From contig DASPJR010000192.1 in NCBI GenBank assembly GCA_035628505.1, forward strand, positions 1-52,343: a DNA stretch of 52,343 nt. The letters are read 5' to 3'. Source of the stretch: DASPJR01 sp035628505 (lineage in GTDB: Bacteria > Planctomycetota > SZUA-567 > H5-PLA8). Below, one piece after another: positions 51,860 to 52,343 of this stretch. The translations under genes and the position numbers were made by a program. The first letter of the stretch is position 1. Each line of letters begins with the position of its first letter. The notes under the pieces are model-generated. The model had not been told where the DNA came from, searched no databases, and saw only the letters and a program-made list of their open reading frames with translations.

Positions 51860-52343
51860 ATGATTGTAACGAGAGCACTTCTTGCGGCACTGGCCCTCTG
51901 CGCCGCCTGCGCCAGCCTGAGCGGTTCCGAGGAAGACGTCTGGTATTACAAAGGCAAGACGCAGGCTGAATGGGCCGAGGAGCTGAAGAAAAGCAAGAAC
52001 GAGGAAGCGTGGAAAGCATTCGACCGTTTCGGCCGCCACGGCGCCTATGAGCTTTTGCAGCTTATTCAACAGGGCGATGCACAGTGCCGTGAGCGCGCGC
52101 TGTCGAAAATTCGGCCCGATTATCTTTCCGTTCCGAAGAACCAGGACCTGGTGAAATCATTCCTGCGCGATGAGAACCCGGCCGTGCGCAAAGCCGGCAT
52201 TCAGCTGCTGGCGCCGCTGGTTGCAAAAGATGAACAGTGGATCATGCACCTGAACGATCTGCGCAAGGATGCCAACGGCGAGGTGGCTGCAGCCGCCGAG
52301 CAGGCGCTCAAGCCGGTCATGTCCAAGATCCTCTTCAATGATG
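51860..52343 (+). CDS. Exported HEAT-repeat protein (3' end outside window)
   Basis: 161 codons are visible and the gene runs off the window. GGAGAG lies about 8 bases before the ATG. A signal peptide, perhaps lipidated, is MIVTRALLAALALCAACASL. It is followed by GKTQAEWAEELKKSK, a phrase typical of planctomycete HEAT proteins, and two HEAT-like units (EAWKAFDRFGRHGAYELLQL, and ENPAVRKAGIQLLAPLVAKD). It is in the same orientation as, and 32 bases behind, a gene with a similar plan, so they may be co-transcribed. Function is unknown. Confidence 0.8.
   Translation, partial: MIVTRALLAALALCAACASLSGSEEDVWYYKGKTQAEWAEELKKSKNEEAWKAFDRFGRHGAYELLQLIQQGDAQCRERALSKIRPDYLSVPKNQDLVKSFLRDENPAVRKAGIQLLAPLVAKDEQWIMHLNDLRKDANGEVAAAAEQALKPVMSKILFND

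Overview
The window looks like a chromosomal contig of a moderately GC-rich Gram-negative bacterium, most probably a member of the Planctomycetota. The pointers are an ECF sigma factor overlapping a Pkn-type Ser/Thr kinase, a cytochrome c / copper-monooxygenase-like protein next to a redoxin, small secreted EF-hand and HEAT proteins, and very repeat-rich intergenic DNA. Acidobacteriota share some of these traits, so the phylum is an inference.

Layout. 1-2310 (minus): ECF sigma factor and a truncated membrane-anchored kinase. 2492-3040 (plus): secreted EF-hand protein. 3144-22754 (minus): a complete 14-subunit complex I set in the order nuoA-B-C-D-(nucleotidyltransferase-like gene, 64-aa membrane protein)-E-F-(DUF559 gene)-G-H-I-J-K-L-M-N, followed by etfB-etfA. 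23036-24312 (minus): a YugP-type peptidase, a Phd/YefM-like antitoxin and a frameshifted PemK/MazF-like toxin. 24567-28856: two secreted proteins, a small cytosolic protein and a Prc-type S41 protease. 29030-31764 (plus): N-acetylglutamate synthase and a KdgK-like sugar kinase. 31765-33208: about 1.4 kb without a credible gene, filled with hairpins and duplications. 33209-36300: an AraC-like double-HTH protein and an acyl-CoA carboxylase carboxyltransferase. 36429-40916 (plus): SulP transporter with STAS and cyclic-nucleotide domains, a secreted MTA/SAH-type nucleosidase and a TPR protein. 40931-47646 (minus): CNNM/CorC-type protein, radical SAM/SPASM protein, discoidin-like secreted protein and aconitase. 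47746-48500: a REP-associated tyrosine transposase between inverted repeats. 48515-52343: cytochrome/monooxygenase-like protein, redoxin and two HEAT/TPR-type exported proteins, the last cut by the window edge.

Function. Complex I, ETF, aconitase and the CoA carboxylase fit a respiring heterotroph that degrades organic or amino acids. ETF encoded downstream of nuoN suggests that electrons from acyl-CoA dehydrogenases and from NADH are managed together. The most unusual protein-level features are a lysine-rich, histone-H1-like tail on aconitase, histidine-rich ends on NuoI, hydrophilic insertions in NuoL and the radical SAM protein, and coding regions that absorbed dispersed repeats (the DUF559 C-terminus, the cytochrome N-terminus, a palindrome inside the AraC-like gene). 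At DNA level the most striking signal is the clusters of perfect hairpins with a shared core (CTGAAG or CTTTAG) and different stems. No CRISPR array, prophage, rRNA or tRNA gene was seen.
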